Positions 23,890 through 27,388 of a stretch of 27,388 nt of DNA are shown in pieces. The stretch's first letter is position 1. Every line of letters begins with the position of its first letter. Position numbers and translations under genes: made by a program. Under the pieces are notes generated by a model. It searched no databases. It saw nothing but the letters and a program-made list of their open reading frames with translations, and was not told where the DNA came from. This DNA comes from CAZWBR01 sp964404205 (lineage in GTDB: Bacteria; Bacteroidota; Bacteroidia; Bacteroidales; Prolixibacteraceae), in assembly GCA_964404205.1 (NCBI GenBank), contig CAYOJD010000030.1:1-27388 (forward strand). The letters run 5' to 3'.

Positions 23890-26263
23890 ATGAAACATCG
23901 ATTCGCACTACTATTGTTGTTGCTAACATCTTCTTTTATTTGGAGTTGTCAGCCAACCAAAACCTTTGCACCCGACGAGATTGCGTTGGTGCCGCAGGCC
24001 AATCAAATGACACTTGGCCAGTCGTCGTTTGCCTTTAATAAAAATACGACAATTTCGATCGAAAATGAAGCGCAACAAGGAGTTGCCGGCTGGTTTGCCG
24101 GACTATTTGCCGGGTCGGCCGGGTTTCAGCCCGAAATTGTGGTTGGCGAAAAGCCTTCATCGAACCTGGTGCAGCTCATTACCGATGCGCAACTGGGTGC
24201 CGAGGCCTACACGCTGAATGTCACTCCAAAAACGATTGAAATTAAGGCTTCAGGTTTGCCGGGATTCTTTTACGGGTTGCAAACCGTTCGTCAGTTGCTT
24301 CCGGTAGCCATCGAAAAGAAGGAGCTGCAGGCCCAGAAGCGCAAGCTTTCCTCTNNNNNNNNNNGTGGAGTGGCTGGTTCCTGCGGTTGCCATTGCCGAT
24401 GCACCCAACTATCGCTGGCGCGGCTTTATGCTCGACGTATCGCGCCATTTCTTTACGAAAGCGGAGGTGATGCAATTGATCGATTATTTGGCTTTGCACA
24501 AAATCAATACCTTTCATTTTCATTTGGTCGATGATCAGGGATGGCGTATCGAGATTAAGAAATATCCGAAGCTTACCGAAGTGGGAGCGTGGCGCGTGAA
24601 CCATGAAGACAAACCCTGGAATGCCCGTCCGAAACAACAGCCCGGCGAAAAGGCCGAATACGGTGGTTTTTATACGCAGGATGATATCAAAGAGATTGTG
24701 GCTTTTGCCGAAAGCCGCTGTGTTACCGTTATTCCCGAAATTGAGATGCCAGCGCATGTCAGTTCGGCACTGACTGCCTATCCTCAGTTTTCATGTAAAG
24801 GGACTCCCATTACGGTACCGTCGGGCGGGGTTTGGCCCATTACCGATATCTATTGTGCCGGCAACGACTCGACTTTTGCTTTTATCGAAGATGTGCTGAC
24901 CGAAGTAATGGATCTTTTCCCTTCGAAATATATCCACGTTGGTGGCGACGAAGCAACCAAGACTGAGTGGGAGCATTGCCCGAAATGCAAAGCAAGGATG
25001 CAGCAGGAGAGGCTGAAAAATGTGCATGAATTGCAGAGTTATTTTATTAAACGGGTAGAGCAGTTTATCAACGCAAAAGATAGGGTACTGCTGGGCTGGG
25101 ACGAAATCCTTGAAGGCGGATTGCCCCCCAAGGCAACTGTAATGAGTTGGCGTGGCATGGCCGGTGGCATCGAAGCGTCGAAACAGGGCCACGATGTGGT
25201 GATGACTCCCGGCACACCCTGCTATTTCGATTTCTATCAAGGGCCTATTGATCAGGAACCGTTGGCCATTGGCGGCAACAACACCCTGATGAAAGTGTAT
25301 GCTTTCGAACCGGTTCCCGAAGAGCTGACCGGCGACGAGGCCAAACATATCCTGGGTGCCCAGGCCAATCTCTGGACTGAATATGTCACAACATTCGACC
25401 ATGTTCAATATATGGCTTTCCCACGTATCGGGGCATTGGCCGAAGTGCTTTGGAGCAACAAGGCACTCCGCTTGGCCGACGATTTTACCCGCCGAATGGC
25501 GCTGATGATGCAGCGTTACGAAGCAGCCGGTATCAACTATTCGCGCAGTGGTTACAACGTAAGCGTGCAGTCGGTGGCCGATACCATCAACCGTAAAGTG
25601 ACGGTTCAGTTCGAATCGGAACTGGGCAAAGGAAAAATCCGCTTTACTACCGATGGCAGCGAACCCAATGCTTCGTCACCGCTATTTGGCGAACCGGTAT
25701 TGCTCGACCAGACCGCCGTGGTAAAGGCTGCCGTTTTTACCGGCAACCATCAGGACGGGAAAGCGTTGTCGCGCGAGTTCAATATCAACAAAGCCACTAT
25801 CCGTCCGGTAAAATATGCCAATCTTTACAGCCCGTACTACAAAGGGTCGGGCAATTACACGCTGGTGAATGGTATTACCGGTACCACCAATCATGGCGAT
25901 GGCGAGTGGCAGGCCTGGAACGGCAAGGATATGGAGGTGGTTATCGATTTGCAACAGCAGAACGAAATCAGTTCGGTAACTGTGGGCGCGCTTCAGAATG
26001 CCGGAGCCTGGATTTTCTTCCCCAAAAAGGTCGAAGCTTTTGTTTCGGCCGATGGAAAGCAGTTTACCAAAGTTGGTGAATCGGTAACCGATGGCGATCC
26101 GTTGCAGGGAGGTTTGGCACTGAAGCAGTATGTTATCCAATTTGCCCCGGTAAAAGCTGCTTTTGTAAAAGTGGTAGCCACCAATCTGGGTGTTTGTCCG
26201 AAAGGGCATTCCGGCGAAGGCGATGCTGCCTGGCTCTTTGTCGATGAGATAAAAGTGGAATAG
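23890..26263 (+). CDS. GH20 beta-N-acetylhexosaminidase lipoprotein, interrupted by an assembly gap
   Basis: An exo-enzyme removing terminal beta-GlcNAc or GalNAc, at least 787 residues. The signal ends in a lipobox (IWSC, Cys20), so it is anchored in an envelope membrane. The first 155 codons (to 24354) are the GH20b-type N-terminal domain (residues about 30-150). After ten N the gene continues in another frame from 24365 with VEWLVPAVAI, then WRGFMLDVSRHFF, and the catalytic pair Asp-Glu in HVGGDEATK (24947-24952). The aspartate orients the substrate acetamide group and the glutamate is the acid. The C-terminus has a chitobiase-like beta module (KIRFTTDGSEPNASSPLF) and an F5/8-type-C/CBM32-like module (ISSVTVGALQNAGAWIFFP, ending in WLFVDEIKVE). 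Divergent from the fucosidase gene; ended by a strong terminator. Confidence 0.92.
24355..24364. other. Assembly gap (10 N) inside the hexosaminidase gene
   Basis: The left side ends exactly on a codon boundary (24354) and the right side begins on one (24365), so only a gap divisible by three keeps the gene open. Ten N is a placeholder length. Confidence 0.9.
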
Positions 26264-26284
26264 CGTTTTAACATGAATCAAAAT

Positions 26285-26329
26285 AAACAGCGGCTGCCGG
26301 ATTGGATTTCGACAGCCGCTGTTCTTTTC
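26285..26329 (+). terminator. Rho-independent terminator after the hexosaminidase gene
   Basis: An 11-bp perfect stem, AACAGCGGCTG (26285-26295) with CAGCCGCTGTT (26312-26322), and a 16-nt loop are followed by CTTTTCC. On the other strand the same stem is followed by TTATTTT, so it may work in both directions and also stop the minus-strand Fic remnant. Confidence 0.85.
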
Positions 26330-26383
26330 CATTCTATCTCTGGATGATTATCTCTGAAATCAGAGTCTATCCGATTTGCTGCT

Positions 26384-26611
26384 TCAACCAATAATTTCAA
26401 AATTCCTAACAACGGCATCAATTGTTTTATTGTAATCTTCCCTAAAAGCAGCTACGATATTAATACTCTTAAGTTGAAAAAAGACATGCGGATGAGTTGT
26501 ACCACCAAGTCTCTTTTTTCTTAGATGGTCTAACTCAATTACCAGGTCGGTTAATCTTGAGTCAAAAGCCGGTTGGACTAGTCGTACATCTGAATGCTTA
26601 AATTTAGCCAT
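26384..26611 (-). pseudogene. Truncated N-terminal remnant of a Fic-family protein
   Basis: A 75-residue frame starting at ATG 26611 (a TTG two codons upstream is less likely). Residues 1-50 (MAKFKHSDVRLVQP, then FDSRLTDLVIELDHLRKK, GGTTHPHVFFQLKSI) resemble the N-terminus of Bacteroidota Fic-family proteins, which normally continue into a helix with SARIEGN and then the Fic core HPFxxGNGR. Here the similarity ends at about residue 51 and is followed by 25 unrelated residues (NIVAAFREDYNKTIDAVV...) and a stop; no Fic core is present. I read it as a fragment left by a deletion. A small functional protein, for example an antitoxin-like regulator, is the alternative. The assignment rests on memory of the family, so it is moderate. 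Confidence 0.5.
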
Positions 26612-26629
26612 AATCAATAAAAGTTATTA

Positions 26630-26647
26630 ACTAAGTATTTGCTTAGT
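26630..26647. promoter_or_regulatory. Palindromic site upstream of the Fic-like remnant
   Basis: ACTAAG (26630-26635) and CTTAGT (26642-26647) form a perfect 6-6 inverted repeat with a 6-bp spacer, 19-36 bp before the ATG at 26611. It lies between the candidate promoter and the start codon, the place of a repressor operator. Confidence 0.4.
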
Positions 26648-26743
26648 AATTAGCACAAATATACATAAAATGCAATATTTCAAATGGATAAAAGAGTGTT
26701 TTTTTTGTTTTTAATTAGCAACTGCATTCGAAAAAAATTAGCA
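26648..26743. repeat. Three copies of AATTAGCA in an AT-rich stretch
   Basis: AATTAGCA occurs at 26648-26655, 26713-26720 and 26736-26743. The spacing is irregular and the surroundings are AT-rich, so chance is possible. No gene is visible from 26648 to 26784. Confidence 0.25.
26656..26684 (-). promoter_or_regulatory. Candidate promoter of the Fic-like remnant
   Basis: On the minus strand TTTG (26684-26681) and the perfect -7 box TATATTTG (26663-26656) are 17 bp apart. Transcription would begin near 26649, just before the palindrome. Confidence 0.45.
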
Positions 26744-26784
26744 GGAAGAAAATCTGCAAACTGACATGTGCATCTTTTTGCCTT

Positions 26785-26922
26785 GCACATAACGGTTCTG
26801 GGCTTTGCGTTCGGGCGGGTTGGCGGGACGAAGTCCTGTCAAACCGAGACGAACGCTGGTGCGGGCTACGAAACTTCAAAATTGCTCGTCACCCCGCCTG
26901 ACGCAAAACCCGTGTTAGCACC
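26785..26922. repeat. attC-like long imperfect inverted repeat
   Basis: About 138 bp of GC-rich DNA in an AT-rich setting that folds on itself. TAAC (26790-26793) pairs with GTTA (26914-26917), GGGCTTTGCGT (26800-26810) with ACGCAAAACCC (26901-26911, one mismatch), GGCGGG (26814-26819) with CCCGCC (26893-26898), and GAAGT (26830-26834) with ACTTC (26873-26877). The ends, TAAC and GTTA, and the length resemble integron attC sites of the long Vibrio type. On the minus strand it follows the hypothetical gene's stop by a few bases, as an attC follows a cassette gene. No integrase gene is in view. A dispersed non-integron repeat is the alternative. Confidence 0.5.
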
Positions 26923-26929
26923 AGTAGTT

Positions 26930-27388
26930 CTATTCATTCGGTTTCACGTTTACTAATTTGTCAATTTGAGCCCTTTCGGCAAAGTCAACAAGTTTATGTT
27001 CAATTCTTGTTGAGTTAAATATGTCTTTTACTTTCTCTGCTTTGTCGGGGTGAATAATTTTACAATTTTTAAAATCAAAGTTGTCAAGAAAACTTCCAAA
27101 CCTTTCATTAAATGTTTCTGAACTTATAAGTCCAACTTCTTCAACTGTTCTAAATAATTTTTTATACTTTTTTGTCAAAAGGAAATAGTCGGCAGGTGGA
27201 AAAACATTTGGTATGTGTTCTGTCCAAGTGCAAAGCGTAATTATTTGTCCGTCTGTTTTTCTTTTGAAAAGATAAAGTTTAGGGACATAATAGTTGTCGC
27301 CCAACTTTTCTTGTAATGCTAACTTATTGTGATTATAGTTGTAAAAATCATTTGATTTCTCTAATGGATAAAATTCAAGTTCATATTC
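26930..27388 (-). CDS. Hypothetical protein, 5' end outside the window
   Basis: The frame is open from the window edge (27388) to a TGA at 26930, giving 152 visible residues. It has no internal ATG near its start, so the true start lies beyond the window; a TTG at 27304 is not needed. The protein is soluble, without membrane segments, rich in Lys, Asn, Phe and Tyr (for example EYELEFYPLEKSNDFYNYNH, then YYVPKLYLFKRK and CTWTEHIPNVFPPADYFLL). I do not recognise a family. Base composition is clearly more AT-rich than the glycosidase genes, and the attC-like repeat lies immediately downstream, both pointing to acquired accessory DNA. Confidence 0.7.
   Translation of the reverse strand, partial: EYELEFYPLEKSNDFYNYNHNKLALQEKLGDNYYVPKLYLFKRKTDGQIITLCTWTEHIPNVFPPADYFLLTKKYKKLFRTVEEVGLISSETFNERFGSFLDNFDFKNCKIIHPDKAEKVKDIFNSTRIEHKLVDFAERAQIDKLVNVKPNE

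Noticed and set aside
24355..24534. Early end of the hexosaminidase N-terminal frame as a truncation
   Set aside because: Also caused by the N run; the rest of the enzyme continues in frame after it with intact catalytic residues.
26768..26956. 62-codon plus-strand frame near the right end
   Set aside because: It merely reads through the attC-like inverted repeat; no coding character.
1..27388. CRISPR arrays, tRNA or rRNA genes, insertion sequences
   Set aside because: No regularly spaced repeats, no cloverleaf or rRNA-like sequence, and no transposase frames were seen on either strand.

Overview
The window looks like a chromosomal segment of a Bacteroidota bacterium, probably of the Bacteroidales/Marinilabiliales kind. 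The signs are: Bacteroidota-type -7 promoter boxes (TAnnTTTG) in front of several genes, almost no Shine-Dalgarno sequences, a DUF4294-type protein, a single-chain glycine decarboxylase (GcvP), and a cluster of secreted or lipoprotein glycosidases aimed at host-type glycans. These family calls come from reading the translated sequence; no database was searched.

Layout. Positions 1-674 hold no convincing gene, but 485-660 can fold into a series of hairpins and lies directly in front of a YeiH-type membrane transporter (675-1922). A minus-strand group follows: arginine deiminase (4369-3098), a TrmH/SpoU RNA methyltransferase and a small PH-domain protein. Next come a secreted DUF4294 protein, a degenerate Gfo/Idh/MocA-like protein, protein-L-isoaspartate methyltransferase (true start probably a TTG at 6148), a metallo-beta-lactamase-fold hydrolase, gcvP and ispE. 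A compact operon of patatin-like lipase, short-chain dehydrogenase and class-3-like aldehyde dehydrogenase (11636-14650) suggests lipid cleavage followed by alcohol/aldehyde oxidation.

From 14654 to 26263 lies a glycan-degradation island. On the minus strand are a GH29 alpha-L-fucosidase, a GH38 alpha-mannosidase, a large transglutaminase-fold lipoprotein and a sialidase. Diverging on the plus strand is a GH20 beta-hexosaminidase lipoprotein. All five carry export signals. Together they could strip sialic acid, fucose, N-acetylglucosamine/galactosamine and mannose from complex N-glycans or similar glycoprotein glycans. The transglutaminase-fold protein is the least explained member: its active-site region resembles that of peptide:N-glycanases as well as ordinary bacterial transglutaminase-like proteins. 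No SusC/SusD pair, beta-galactosidase or dedicated regulator is visible in the island.

The right end (26264-27388) is different: a strong terminator, a short remnant of a Fic-family protein behind a palindromic site, an AT-rich stretch, a 130-140 nt imperfect inverted repeat resembling an integron attC site or another mobile repeat, and an AT-rich hypothetical gene running off the window end. This looks like accessory DNA.

Two runs of ten N (14165-14174 and 24355-24364) interrupt the aldehyde dehydrogenase and hexosaminidase genes. In both, the flanking reading frames rejoin only if the real gap is a multiple of three, so the apparent frameshifts are assembly placeholders and not evidence of pseudogenes.
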